Origin: Nematopogon swammerdamellus
Lineage: Eukaryota > Arthropoda > Insecta > Lepidoptera > Adelidae
Direction: 5' to 3'
Assembly (NCBI GenBank): GCA_946902875.1
Contig: OX336339.1
Coordinates: 25,203,349-25,267,348, forward strand
Length of the DNA: 64,000 nucleotides
Shown here: one piece after another, positions 9,100-18,962 of the stretch
How the letters are laid out: every line of letters starts with the position of its first letter
Position numbering within the stretch: position 1 is the stretch's first letter
Translations under genes and position numbers: made by a program
Notes under the pieces: model-generated
The model's database searches: none
Seen by the model: only the letters and a program-made list of their open reading frames with translations
Told to the model about the DNA's origin: nothing

Positions 9100-9900
9100 T
9101 AAATGTCCGTTTAGAAATCCCTAGCGGTGCAACAGAACCCGTTTGCGCGGGCGGAATGGAAGCTTAAAATATGGATGCAGCGGGGCTCGAACCACGGACG
9201 TTAGCTTGGAGTAATTAACTTGATGGAACGAAGAGCGCACGGGACGATCGCTTTCGAGAAGAATCATTATGGATATGGAGATGCGAGAAATAAATGCTCT
9301 ATGTAGTTTCCTATTTTTTATTCCGATTCGTTTATTTTTTGTGCAGCGCGAAAGAATTTGTTAAAATAATCATTTTGTTCGAATAAAATGCAATAAATCA
9401 TTACATACATACTGTTATCTTTTTTATGATATGAGCATTTTTGAGAAACGTTGAAAATTGACATTTTTAGGTACTACGACTACAAATTTGCAAATATAAT
9501 TGTTAAACAAATTTATTGGTAGCCTAAATAACTCTGCTATTGATCAGTATCCCAAACAAAACCAGAATGCCTATAGTTTTACCAAAAAAAATATTCAGTA
9601 AAATTTTTTTCTAAAAAAATTAATGACTCAGATTTTTTTTTCTTATTTTTCTTAGTTTTGGGACACATAAAACGCGGTATATATAAAACGCCTCTCTGTG
9701 TTTCTGGCCTCTTTTAACTCGAGAACGGCTCAATCGATTCATATGCACTTTCGCTATATAATATGTAATTAAATAACAGTCACAATGAAATAAATTAACA
9801 ACGTTTGAGAGTAATTAAATGAAAAATAAAAAAAATTATGACGTCTATATTCTACCTACACATAGACATACGCTTGTAAACACACAAACACACATCCTAC
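9100..9900. other. AT-rich sequence, no gene seen
   Basis: Contains AT-rich stretches and a segment, CTCGAGAACGGCTCAATCG (9719), of the kind found at the 5-prime side of lepidopteran Helitrons or LINE ends (compare CTCGGAAACGGCTCTAACG at 56834). No supported ORF. Confidence 0.4.
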
Positions 9901-9902
9901 AT

Positions 9903-10372
9903 CAAAAGTGTCGTGACGGTCGAAGTCTTACACTTGTTTCGGCCTAGCTCAAAAGTGTCCTGACGGTCGAAGCCTTACACTTGTTTCAGCCTAGCTCAAA
10001 AGTGTCGTGACGGTCGTCGTCTTACACTTGTTTCGGCCTAGCTCAAAAGTGTCGTGACGGTCGAAGTCTTACACTTGTTTCGGCCTAGCTCAAAAGTGTC
10101 CTGACGGTCGAAGCCTTACACTTGTTTCAGCCTAGCTCAAAAGTGTCGTGACGGTCGAAGTCTTACACTTGTTTCGGCCTAGCTCAAAAGCGTCGTGACG
10201 GTCGAAGTCTTACAATTATTTCGGCCAAGTTCAAAAGTGTCATGACGGTCGAAGTCTTACACTTGTTTCGGCCTAGCTCAAAATTGTTGTGACGGTCGAA
10301 GACTTACACTTGTTTCGGCCTAGCTCAAAAGTGTCGTGACGGTCGAAGTCGTACACTTGTTTCGGCCTCTCA
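9903..10372. repeat. 47-bp minisatellite, 10 copies
   Basis: Ten head-to-tail units of 47 bp, with key blocks CAAAAGTGTCGTGACGGTCG and TTACACTTGTTTCGGCC. Copy length is constant. Units 2 and 5 share the linked variants CCTGACGG, AAGCCTTAC and TTTCAGCC, so the array expanded partly by blocks of three. 47 is not a multiple of three, which argues against a protein-coding array. Confidence 0.95.
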
Positions 10373-10743
10373 TTCGCGATAAGGAAATTCGCTCCAAAAA
10401 TAAAAACATTAATTTCTCTATAATTCGCTGCTGGTAGTGTCCAACGCTCAACGTTTTGTCAATGAGCCCACGAGTACTACTTTCTACCGAACCGCCGCAG
10501 AGTTGCCGTGGGTGGAGTATACTGACCGCGCCGCCCATTCATACAATGTGCGAACCATTCAACATTTTAGAAGTCGTAACAACGCGTCAAACTTGGCGAC
10601 TGCGAGCTGGTGGTCGTTATAAATGTGTGTTAGTGACTTAGAATAGGTCTTAGATGTCGACCCATATAAAGTGTGTTGATTCGAGTAACGTAAATGATGG
10701 AAACATAGTTAAGTATATAATTAAATTGTGGATATAATAAACA
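10373..10743. other. Unassigned sequence
   Basis: Two overlapping short ORFs (10437-10641) have no recognisable domain. No repeat partner was found in the window. Confidence 0.4.
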
Positions 10744-10990
10744 TATCACACGCTGTATACCGACAATCGGGTTAAGTAGAGTAGTCGGTGCTGTGCTGCA
10801 ATTACTCTTGTAAATTACAGCACAAAACCGACTACTTACCACATTTAGCAAAGTTTTAGGACAAGATTATAGAACTATCAAGCAGCAAGTAAGGCACGAA
10901 GACCCACCTGCTGCATGACTCTGTGGAAGCACCGCGCCAAGGTGAGAGGTGGCTAGGCTGTCGCTAGCCACCTCTCGATGCACGGCAATA
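10744..10990 (+). repeat. FamC, 3-prime truncated
   Basis: Contains ATCACACGCTGTATACCGAC, ACAGCACAAAACCGACTACT and CCAAGGTGAGAGGTGGCT, then an inverted AGCCACCTCTC. The CCCCACACGGTAC end is missing. Confidence 0.75.
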
Positions 10991-11169
10991 ATAAAAGAAA
11001 TTAGATTATAGAAGAAATATTCCGCACAGGCGGCACAATATTTTTCGTTTGTTCGACATTTCGACAGCTGTATTGTATTTTTAGCCCCCGACGCAAAAAA
11101 TGGGGTGTTAAAAGATTAACGCCTACGTCTGTCTGTCCGTCTGTGGCGTCGTAGCTCCCAAACGGATAA

Positions 11170-12260
11170 GCAGCCTTTACACTAGACAGATCGGAACGCG
11201 CTCCCGGGAACGCAGTCCGAACCGCGCGCTGGAACGCGCTCCAACTCGACGGTTTGGACTGCGTTCCGAACCGCAGCGCTAAAATACGCACAATTTGGTG
11301 CAACAGTTTTGAACGCGCTCCGAACTGCCTTTATTCGTCGCGCGCGCCGAACTGCAAGTGTAAAGCCAATTTTGAGAGTTTGGCGCGCGGTTCGGACTGG
11401 CGCGTGGAGTGTCCCCGTTGCACAAAAGTTTTGCTTCAGATCTGAGTAGACACGGACTCTCCTGAGGTCGTAATCGCTCTAGCTGGCTTATTAGCCACTT
11501 TAAATAATAAACCTAAACGAAGAATGCGGGAAAAAACGTATAGACGTCGTTTTGGCCACATACTCATGTTAAGTGAACTGCATGAAAACTATCCAGAAGA
11601 TTACAAAAATTACTTTCGGATGGACAGTGCCAGCTTTGATTATTTACTTGCTATAGTGTATTCAAAAATTAAAAAGAGAAATATAGTATTTCTGCCCTGG
11701 CTTTAAGTTTTTTTTTTTTTTTATTGAAAAAAAAAATACGTAAATAATACGTAAATACGTAAAAAAATTAAGTATAATAATACCCGACTTATATTATATT
11801 AATATAAGCATTTTAAAGATATTTCGTTTTTTTTTATAAATTCTTTTTATAATTATTTTATTTTAATAATTTAATTAAAAATTAAAATAAAATATTTTAA
11901 GAGAAAGTTTTAAAATATTTTTTATAATAAAAAACAAATTATTAAAAAATATAAAATTTATATTATTTATTATTTTTAAAATAGTATTTCTAAGACTTGG
12001 TCTTCCACAAAGCAGGATGAGATATAAATATTAAAATGAATTCGGTAAGCAGGTACTTCCACAGTCCAAACCGACATTTTGGAGCGTCCTTGCTTTACAC
12101 GTGGTGCTTTTTAGAACGCGCGCCAAACTCTGACACATCTGCGCGCGCCGAAGCGAGAGTTTGGAATGCACGCCACTTGCCTTTACACTCACAGTTTAGA
12201 GCGCGGTTCGGAGTGGCGCGTGGTGAGGCGCGCGGTCCGAACTCTTAGTGTAAAGGCCGC
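11170..12260 (+). mobile_element. PIF/Harbinger-like DNA transposon, internally decayed
   Basis: Ends GCAGCCTTTACAC and GTGTAAAGGCCGC are inverted matches. Flanking TAA (11167-11169) and TAT (12261-12263) fit the 3-bp TWA-type target duplication of this superfamily. Subterminal regions on both sides carry repeated, palindromic GAACGCGCTCC / GGAGCG and GCGCGCCAAACTC motifs, probably transposase-binding clusters. The 1.09-kb length and remnant N-terminal ORF mark it as a non-autonomous derivative; the middle 11710-12000 is extremely AT-rich. Confidence 0.8.
11524..11706 (+). pseudogene. Harbinger (HARBI1-like) transposase N-terminal remnant
   Basis: A 60-codon ORF with KTYRRRFGHILMLSELHENY followed by PEDYKNYFRMDSASFDYLLA. 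The pattern of charged arginines, an ExxxDxxxYxNYFRM block and a SFDYLL helix is what precedes the DDE nuclease in HARBI1/PIF transposases. The whole catalytic domain is missing; the ORF stops just before an AT-rich block. Its position inside an element with Harbinger ends supports the call. The initiating Met is uncertain because related reading continues upstream of it. Confidence 0.7.
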
Positions 12261-12284
12261 TATGGACTGATTTGGATGCGGTTT

Positions 12285-12400
12285 TCAGGGTTCCGTAACT
12301 CCAAAGAGAAGAAAAAACGGAACCCTCTTCTATGATCACTCTCGTATCTGTCTGTCTGTCACAGCTTGTTTTCTCCGAAACTACTGGACGACATTTTTCA
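12285..12400 (+). repeat. FamB-related 5-prime fragment (TTCCGTA/CTGTCTGTC)
   Basis: CAGGGTTCCGTAACTC, AACGGAACCCTC and ATCTGTCTGTCTGTC, then CTCCGAAACTACTGGACG. A sibling lies at 63455-63560 with CTGTCTGTCCGTCTGTCGCA and AAATCTACTGGACC. Confidence 0.6.
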
Positions 12401-12846
12401 TTTTTTTTTATAGATATGCGAGACACTTGGCGCCGTCAGCGTGGATTGTTGAGCCGACGACGCCCAAAAGCATTCGGTTTAGAACGGGGGCTGCGAATGC
12501 CGTGCCGGCGTGCCTTTTTACGCTTCTGTTGAAAGATCCTAAGTCATATACTGAAGGAAACACATCATTTCAGAGTTTCGCAGTGGAGCGAGCGCTTAGT
12601 CCGAACTTAGTCCGTATACTGGAGCGCTTAGCCCGCACTTTAGGCAGCTCTACAGTAAAGGGACGCATTGGTACATAGTATAGAGTGTAATGCCCCATTC
12701 AGGGACATAAGCGTAAATGAAAGAATTCCAGTTTTGGTGATAAATTTTGGGGAACAAATTAGAAAGTTTTTTTTTCAAGTGCTTGAGGTATCAATGGAAA
12801 GCGCTCTTTATAAGAACTACAAATATATTATCAGGTACAAATATAT
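12401..12846. other. Unassigned sequence
   Basis: Includes GC-rich sequence with repeated GGAGCG/AGCGCTTAG motifs (12580-12640) reminiscent of Harbinger subterminal clusters, but no matching termini could be defined. ORFs at 12332-12678 are overlapping and featureless. Confidence 0.35.
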
Positions 12847-13375
12847 ACAGGATGTTTCATTTTCATAAGCTGGAGAAACTTCAGGAATATAAAACACTCA
12901 TTATTAGAAGAAAAAAATCGTTATCACTGTAATCGAAATTCCGTTTTTTTTTTCATACAAAAATTCAAAAATTGTAATTAAAACTCGATGAACATTGGAC
13001 AGTGAGTCTGGGGAGTATAGGGAGTGCAATGACGGAGTCCAGTCCCCTTTTTTTCTTTTGTTGTCATTCTACATGCAATTCAATTCTAGTAGTTAAGCAT
13101 GCAAGTTAGTCCTTTCATTTTGATTTAATAAAGGCGGATGTTAACCATTTTTTTTTTTTTTTTTTTTTTTATCGATAGCGCGACATGTGGCATCGTTACA
13201 CCTACAAGTAGGAGTCATCACAATCCACCAAATCTCGATTAAACTATTTTCACCAAAAACTACTATAAAATTACCGAATCTGCGAAAAAGTTTCAGAGCT
13301 TTTCGTCTTCAAATATGGACCCCTTTTGAACCCCGAAGCCCTATCCTGAAACAACCTGTATATACCTATATATAG
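12847..13375. mobile_element. MITE with ACAGGGTGTATCAGGATAGG-type ends, degraded copy
   Basis: Left end ACAGGATGTTTCATTTTCAT and right end CTATCCTGAAACAACCTGTA are imperfect inverted repeats. The body (GAGAAACTTCAGGAATA; GTTTCAGAGCTTTTCGTCTT) matches the better-preserved copy at 56340-56812. Relative to that copy, about 70 bp beginning with a long T-run were inserted between GTTAACC and ATCCACCAAATC. Confidence 0.75.
13150..13215 (-). mobile_element. Poly(T)-headed insertion within the MITE
   Basis: T-run followed by ATAGCGCGACATGTGGCATC, absent from the copy at 56340. The same GATAGCGCGACATGTGGC segment follows a T-run at 52560-52595, so it is a mobile retro-like fragment. Confidence 0.55.
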
Positions 13376-13704
13376 GATCAGGGTAAATGGAGCCCACATA
13401 CGAATGATGGCATTGCCCCTATCTTCCGAATGTAATATGTCCATGTACAGCGAAGAGATGGCATCATTTTTTCGTGAGCACACTACATAATGAGAAGATA
13501 AGCATCTCTATCGATTTATGTCAACTAGATGGAGCCCATCAAAGATCTCGTGGTGCGCTTCTTTATAGCGTTCGCCATACTGACGGCGGCGTGGCGTTCA
13601 AAAATATACCAAATATATTTTTTATTTTGTTAGGAAAACTCAGCATGGAACAAACATTATTTGTAGCTTAGGAAAGAACTTAATTTTTGTGAAACAGTTA
13701 AATT

Positions 13705-14110
13705 AAAATTAAAAAAACCCCGACCCTTAAAAAGTCTAAAATAAATTCCATTTACTTACATAAAGGAGTCGGGGACCGCTAAGTAAATTCCCGCGCAACT
13801 CTGAGTTTTGTATTAACCCCCGACGAAAAAAGAGGGGTGTTATAAATTTTACGTGTGTGTGTATGTGTATGTGTGTAAGGGTGTGTCTGCTGTGACATCG
13901 CAGCTACTAAACGGATGGACCGATTTGGATGCGATATTTTTTATTAGAAAGTTGGTTTAATCGGGATGGTCCTTAGCTATGTTTGTAATTAAGAAATAAA
14001 ATAATTTTGAAGTGTTTTTGTTGAATACAAGAAATCATAACTTAGACGAAAAATAGGAGCACATTTTCAATAATTTTGCTGTCCTAGCAAAATGTATGCA
14101 AAATAAAATT
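13705..14110 (-). mobile_element. FamD repeat
   Basis: Contains CCCCGACCCTTAAAAAGTC, AAAGGAGTCGGGGACCGCTA, the CCCCCGACGAAAAAAGAGGG block, a GTGTGTGTATG tract and CGGATGGACCGATTTGGATG. These are the modules of FamD in compact order; compare 29098-29590. Confidence 0.75.
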
Positions 14111-14309
14111 TACCCATATTAGGTAGGTAGCGCCATAATGTTATATTTAATTAATACTGCGGTAAAAGCAAAATGTATGGGGTTGATATAATTTATGGAT
14201 ATACACATCAAAAACTCCGTTTTCCTGTCCACGGCCGCCATTGTAGGACACGGATACTCCAACGGTCATCGTCTCTTCGGCTAACATGCCCAGCCCACTG
14301 CTACTTGAG

Positions 14310-15835
14310 TTGATACAAATGACGTATCAAAAATTTGACAAAGGCTCTTTACACCTGATCCACTTAATTAAGTCCTTGCAGTCAGAACTTCAAAAACAAA
14401 ACAAAAATCGGTTTTGATCTTGCTCTCAAGCTGTATTTTCAATCGACTTTAGGCGGTGTTATTATGTGGATAGTCACTAAATGCTTGTAAAAATGACTAT
14501 AAAAAAAGTCGGCAAGTGCGAGTTGGACTCGCGCACCGAGGGTTCCGTATCATCAGCATCACTCAATATATTATGTACAAAAACAATTGTTTTGGAAAAT
14601 CCCGAACCGCCTAAATAAACACTACAGCAATGGTTTTTGACTGTGCGGCATTCGTGAAGTTGAACTAAACAAAAATATTATTTCTTATATGACATAACTA
14701 TTCGAATTTTATCTTTACTTGTGAGACCTTGCTTCTTGCCAAATTTCATTACTCTAGCTAGGTCAACGGTAAGTACCATAAAGGTTTTGATTTCATTTGA
14801 GTGAGTTTGCAATTATTAAAATTTCCCATAAATAGCCGTATCTTTTGATTATATTGATTTAGAAGCTTTCATTTTCTATAGTTCGAAGGGATCGCAGACG
14901 TTAGTATTTCATATTAATTTCAATTTGATATCTTGAGTCGTTACTGAGAAAAAGGGTCTTGACGACACACAAAACAAGATTTTTTTTTTTTAATATCATA
15001 TAACTACAAGTTTAAAATTTTCGGATTTTTTCCTTTACGTGTGCTATGAGTCCTTGCTTCTTACCAAATTTTATGATTCTATGTTATCAGGAAATACCCT
15101 ATAGGTTTTGATTTGTTTTGAGTGAGTTTGCGAGTATGAAATATGACATAGATGGCCGTATCGTTTGATTGCGTTGATTTAGAAGCTTTAATATTCTACA
15201 CCTTAAAGAGATCGTAGATCTTAGTATTTGATATTAATTTCAATTTGTTATCTTGGTTCGTTCCTGAGAAAAAGGGACCTTGACATACAAAACAAACTAA
15301 AATTTTTTTTAATGTCACATAACCAAAAATTTACAACTTTCGATTTTTTCCTTTACTTGTGCTATGAGACCTTGCTTCTTACCAAATTTCATTATTCTAG
15401 GTTAACGGGAAGTACTCTATAGGTTTTGATTTGGTTTGCCGGTAGCAAAATATGTGACTTAAATGGGCGTATCTAGTGATTGCGTGGACCTATAAGCTTA
15501 ATTTTTTTACACCTCCGAGGAAACGTAGACCTTAGTATTTGATATTAATTTCAACTTTATACCTCTACCCGTTCCTGAGAAAAAAGGTCTTGACAGACAG
15601 ACAGACACCCAGCCAGCCAGACAGACAGACCGACAGACAGACGGACCACAAAGTGATCCTATAAGGGTTCCGTTTTTTCCTCCTTTGAGGTACGGAACCC
15701 TAAAAAAAACCCTGCGAAGTTTCTTACCGGTTCTTCTTCGTGGGTGTAATCGAATCGGATAGAACAAATTGTAACAAATTCGAGTACAGTCATGCTGTCT
15801 AATGAATGCTTAATAAACAATACAATACAATACAA
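14310..15835 (+). mobile_element. SINE-like retroposon with (AATAC)n tail, itself interrupted
   Basis: Body matches the reverse complement of 4977-5286; 5-prime part AAAGGCTCTTTACACCTGAT, 3-prime part CCCTGCGAAGTTTCTTACCG, tail AATACAATACAATAC. About 1.2 kb of FamB-like sequence (14507-15706) sits in its middle. Inserted into the LINE at TACTTGAG. Confidence 0.75.
14507..15706 (+). mobile_element. FamB-like element with three ~320-bp internal repeats
   Basis: Starts GGCAAGTGCGAGTTGGACTC and ends GAGGTACGGAACCCTAAAAA, with facing GGGTTCCGT / ACGGAACCC ends. The interior holds three diverged direct repeats starting near 14723, 15048 and 15366, each with CTTGCTTCTTRCCAAATTT, GGTTTTGATTT and GAGAAAAAGGG. 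The last unit leads into a GACAGACAG tract. It is non-coding. Confidence 0.75.
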
Positions 15836-16070
15836 TACTTGAGCTTAGCCACCCGGTGTCCAATATCGACTACTTTGGTGCGTCGGCGGATTGCCTCGTT
15901 ACGCACCATATCGCGTAGCGATATTCACACCATGGCTCGCTCCATTGCTCGCTGGGCAACTTTCAACCTTTGGACAACAGCGACCGTCAGAGTCCACGTT
16001 TCACACCCGTACGTCATAACCGGGAGGAAACACTGGTCATTATAATACGGGTCTTTAAATTTTTCTAATA

Positions 16071-16188
16071 AAAAAACCCGCATCTAAATAGGCCTATCCG
16101 CTTGGGAGCTACGATGCCACAGACAGACACACAAACGGATGCGTCAAACTCATAACATCCCTCCTTTTGCGTCGGGGGTTAACCAAAA
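16071..16188 (+). repeat. FamD fragment
   Basis: AAAAAAACCCGCATCTAAAT, CTTGGGAGCTACGATGCCAC and GCGTCGGGGGTTAA, the reverse complement of the FamD start. Confidence 0.75.
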
Positions 16189-16470
16189 TCGATAACATCA
16201 AGCCCAACTACGCAACAAGTAAGTTGGTGCGCGCAGCCCCCACGTCTGGACTGGGTGTTGGGCGGCCTCCGGGGCTCTCGACGCGGGGGGCGGACGGTGA
16301 GGGAGGGCGACGGAGATGAGAGAGGCAAGGGGAGCACATAGAGAATTTTCCAGGCCTCGTCGCTACGCAGAACAAACAAAGGAAAGATTTGTACATTTTC
16401 TTTATTGTACGCACAAATATAACAATAAATTGAAAAAGCGGCCAAGTTCGAGTCGGCCTCGCTCACCACC
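16189..16470. other. GC-rich patch and FamB 5-prime tip
   Basis: 16240-16320 is GC-rich and purine/pyrimidine-skewed (GGGAGGGCGACGG), without convincing coding character. 16436-16470 (GCGGCCAAGTTCGAGTCGG, CGCTCACC) is the first ~35 bases of FamB, cut at the start of the large duplication. Confidence 0.5.
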
Positions 16471-16549
16471 AAAAAAACATTTGTTGAAATAACTCGTCTC
16501 TTGTATGGGGAACCCCATTATTTTTTTACATTTTCTACTTATAATTTTT

Positions 16550-16680
16550 TTTTTTTATGGAAACTGACACGATTGGCTACATCACCTACAACATCCGTGA
16601 TGTCAGCCCATAACACCGGGTGAACTAGGTGCCATGTCAGTGCTTCCCTTCGATCGTGCCGGCGACACTAAACTGGACGG
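16550..16680 (-). mobile_element. FamA SINE 3-prime fragment (minus)
   Basis: T-run, TATGGAAACTGACACGATTG and onward to CACTAAACTGGACGG; the head half is missing. Repeated at 22527-22657. Confidence 0.85.
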
Positions 16681-16729
16681 ATTTTATTTGTTGTTATATT
16701 CGCCATATAGGCCAGGAAACGAATGATTG

Positions 16730-17241
16730 TAGCCGGAAAGCTCGAAAGCAGAAAGTTTGACTTCGGAACTTTGTTCTGACTAGTTAGGTGGTAAACATAC
16801 TAAAAGTCTCCACCATTGGAGGGTGCGCCCTAGGGGGGGAAGGGGCACAAAGAAGGTCCCATTTTTCGGTTTTTCGCTTATATCTCGAAAACGGTGCATC
16901 ATAAGAAAAACTGTTCAATCAAGAAGTAATAAAATTCTCTACAACTTTGATATTATACACTTTTTACCAATTCTCAATCGTTGTCGAGATATAAGGTCCG
17001 AAAAAAGGCCCATTTTCAAAAATGAGTTTTTTACCTCACTTTTTTTGTCATATATTGCTTTTATTTGCAAATAAAATCGGCCTTTTTTCGGACCTTATAA
17101 TCGACAACGATTGTGAATAAAATTGGTAAAAGTGTATAATATCAAAGTGGTAGATAATTTTATCACCTCTTATTCCGTAATTGAACAGCTATGATGCACA
17201 GTTTTCGAGATATAAGCCGAACCGAAAAATGGGACCTTCTT

Positions 17242-17275
<34 letters not shown>

Positions 17276-17378
17276 AGGGCGCACCCCCCACTGGTGGGAA
17301 CTTTTAGTATGTTTACCTCCTAACTAGTCAGAACAAAGTTCCGAAGTCAAACTTTCTGCTTTCCAGCTTTCCGGCTAG
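16730..17378. mobile_element. ~650-bp palindromic foldback with poly(C) run
   Basis: Arms of about 310 bases face each other: AGCCGGAAAGCTCGAAAGCA and CTTTGTTCTGACTAGTTAGG on the left return inverted as CTTTCCAGCTTTCCGGCT and CCTAACTAGTCAGAACAAAG on the right. Inner blocks around TATATCTCGAAAACGGTGCA and AGGTCCGAAAAAAGGCC are also mirrored. The left arm has a short G-run (16832-16838), while the right arm has 29 C (17246-17274). No ORF crosses the loop. It behaves as a very large foldback element or a remnant inverted duplication; copy at 22707-23357. Confidence 0.9.
17246..17274. repeat. Poly(C) run, 29 bases
   Basis: Uninterrupted C-run inside the right arm of the palindrome; it has 31 bases in the second copy (23223-23253). 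Homopolymer of G/C this long is unusual in an AT-rich genome. Confidence 0.95.
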
Positions 17379-17460
17379 ACCCCTTATTTGAGCACTCATT
17401 TACTACGCTAATAACAACAGAGATTGCAATATATTTTTATTAAATACCAATAGTATGGCT

Positions 17461-17615
17461 TATTGTTATTATTTTTTTATTATTTATACAATATAATAAA
17501 AAAAAAATACACATTTTTCATATATTTTTTTCACTGATTCACAGCAGACAAGTCGAAATATATGAAAAATGTGTATTTTTTTTATTATATTGTATAAATA
17601 ATAAAAAAATAATGC
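17461..17615. mobile_element. AT-rich foldback
   Basis: Inverted arms of about 65 bases (GTTATTATTTTTTTATTATT ... and its complement) around CACTGATTCACAGCAGACAA. Copy at 23440-23594. Confidence 0.85.
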
Positions 17616-17765
17616 TAATAACAACACAAATTCTGTGAACATTTCAACCGGCTACCTATTACGGTTACGAAGATAAAGCCCTAGGACGGGCGGACGGACA
17701 GACAGACAGACTAGTAGGCTTACTATAATAGGCTTCTGTCCTAGTAAGGTATTAGTGGCCCTTTG
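17616..17765 (+). repeat. FamB 3-prime fragment
   Basis: TTCTGTGAACATTTCAACCG, CTACCTATTACGGTTACG, the GGACAGACAGACAG tract and TAGGCTTACTATAATAGGC. The terminal GGAACCC is lost at the junction with the following SINE. Repeated at 23595-23744. Confidence 0.7.
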
Positions 17766-18136
17766 TCAGCCTCGGTAGCTCGGCGGTGGCGGTCGGTCGA
17801 CTGGAGCGCGGTTTGTACTTGGATGGATGACCGCTCGATCGTTGGAGGCTGACCGTGGTTCGGATTCCACGTTAAACTGTAGGTCCCTTCCCTTCTTATC
17901 TTACTGTGGTTAAGTGGCAGGGTTTATCCCGCCCGGGTTAGTGCCACCGCACTGCATGAAACGTCGGTCGAAACGGCTATGTTGGTAAATAGGTAGTTCG
18001 TGTTTTCCGTCCAGTTCAGTGTAGCCGACATGAAATGAAGGGAAGCACTGACATGGCACCTAGTTCACCCAGTGTTATGGGCTGACATCGCGAATGTTGT
18101 AGGTGATATACCCAACTGTGTTAGTTTCCATAAAAA
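17766..18136 (+). mobile_element. FamA SINE, full length
   Basis: Head CAGCCTCGGTAGCTCGGCGG, 5S-like TACTTGGATGGATGACCGCT, body CTGTAGGTCCCTTCCC, tail GTTAGTTTCCATAAAAA. Lacks the TTAAGCAACGC part of the 5S-like block. Repeated at 23745-24115. Confidence 0.85.
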
Positions 18137-18138
18137 CC

Positions 18139-18345
18139 GGCCAAGTGCGAGTCGAACTCGCGCACCGGGCGGGGGTTCCGTATCGCCATGTCACGGCTAG
18201 CGCCACTCACGCCATCTAGATGGCGTGTTATGAAATGCTTCATATTAGTTAAATGTCATGATTAGTTAAAATGCTTCATAATCTATTCGGTAGATGGCGC
18301 GCGCGCGCATAGACTTTTTGGTTTCTTCTATGGGAACTAATTTGT
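18139..18345 (+). mobile_element. FamB 5-prime half
   Basis: CGGCCAAGTGCGAGTCGAAC, GGTTCCGTATCGCCATGTCA, GAAATGCTTCATATTAGTTA, GGTAGATGGCGCGCGCGC. Ends near TTCTATGGGAACTAA; the rest of the family is absent. Repeated at 24118-24324. Confidence 0.85.
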
Positions 18346-18962
18346 CCCCCAAATCTGTCCCCCAAAATCGAAATTCGTTCATTTACGCTGTACATTCGTG
18401 ATCAAACTCTATATGTACCAAATTTCAACTTTTTTCGTCCACTAGTTTCTATTACATAGATAAATATTTACCATTGACGTATATTTCTCTATGATATTAA
18501 TTTACTAACTCTGGAAATAGGAGGCATCGTTTTGAATCACAAAAGTTTTTACGAAGACAGGAAATTTTTCTTTAAAACAATTTTCAAAGTTGCGCACAAT
18601 TGAAAGAAGAACATTACGCGAAAGCAAACGACAAATACAGCAGTGCGCAAAGGCGGACTTATCACCGCGAGTGATTTCTCCCAGTCGACCTTTAAATTAA
18701 ACTATATTCCATTTAAGATTCCACACCAATATAAAAATGTCTGGGCGCGCCCGCCCAAGATGCGCAGACGCGAGGGCGGGGCGGGGCAGGGTAGGCGGGG
18801 GCGGCACACGCAACCTGCCCGAACACGACCTTGTTCAAATTATCGACCACTTGTTGCGGGCCCCTCCTCGAGAGTAAGCCGTCACCACAACACCATATGT
18901 CACGGGAAAAAAAACATGTTTTCTTAGCTTGCTAGAATTTCAAATAAACATACGATAACTCT
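18346..18962 (+). other. Possible small coding exon in GC-rich block
   Basis: An ATG at 18737-18739 in an AAAAATG context opens a 46-codon ORF (MSGRARPRCADARAG ... RNLPEHDLVQIIDHLLRAPP) through a GC-rich stretch, and a GA|GTAAGC splice-donor-like site lies at 18873-18879, just before the in-frame stop. The second half is less low-complexity than the first. No acceptor or downstream exon was found and no family is recognised, so it may well be chance. An alternative-frame ORF covers 18643-18927. Copied at 24716-24856. Confidence 0.2.

Larger units (their letters stand above)
11082..12295 (-). mobile_element. FamD repeat interrupted by a Harbinger element
   Basis: The flanks, AGCCCCCGACGCAAAAAATG to CTCCCAAACGGA (to 11169) and GGACTGATTTGGATGCGG (from 12261), form one continuous FamD sequence, as seen intact at 13818-13935. 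This supplies an empty-site reference for the insertion at 11170-12260. Confidence 0.8.
14210..16045 (-). pseudogene. RTE-type LINE C-terminus split by nested insertions
   Basis: The left part (14210-14309, CCGTTTTCCTGTCCACGGCC) and right part (15836-16045, GAGCTTAGCCACCCGGTGTC) join to the same RTE C-terminal coding sequence present at 3509 and 48216, read on the minus strand. Both parts carry TACTTGAG at the break (14302-14309 and 15836-15843), an 8-bp target duplication. The reading includes KVVDIGYRVAKL on the right side. The 3-prime UTR is missing at 14210. No function remains. Confidence 0.8.

Noticed and set aside
9903..10372. CRISPR array
   Set aside because: Units are contiguous with no variable spacers, and the genome is plainly eukaryotic.
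16823..17074. 83-codon ORF present in both block copies
   Set aside because: It lies in the left arm and loop of the palindrome, starting in a G-run; presence in two copies reflects duplication, not selection.
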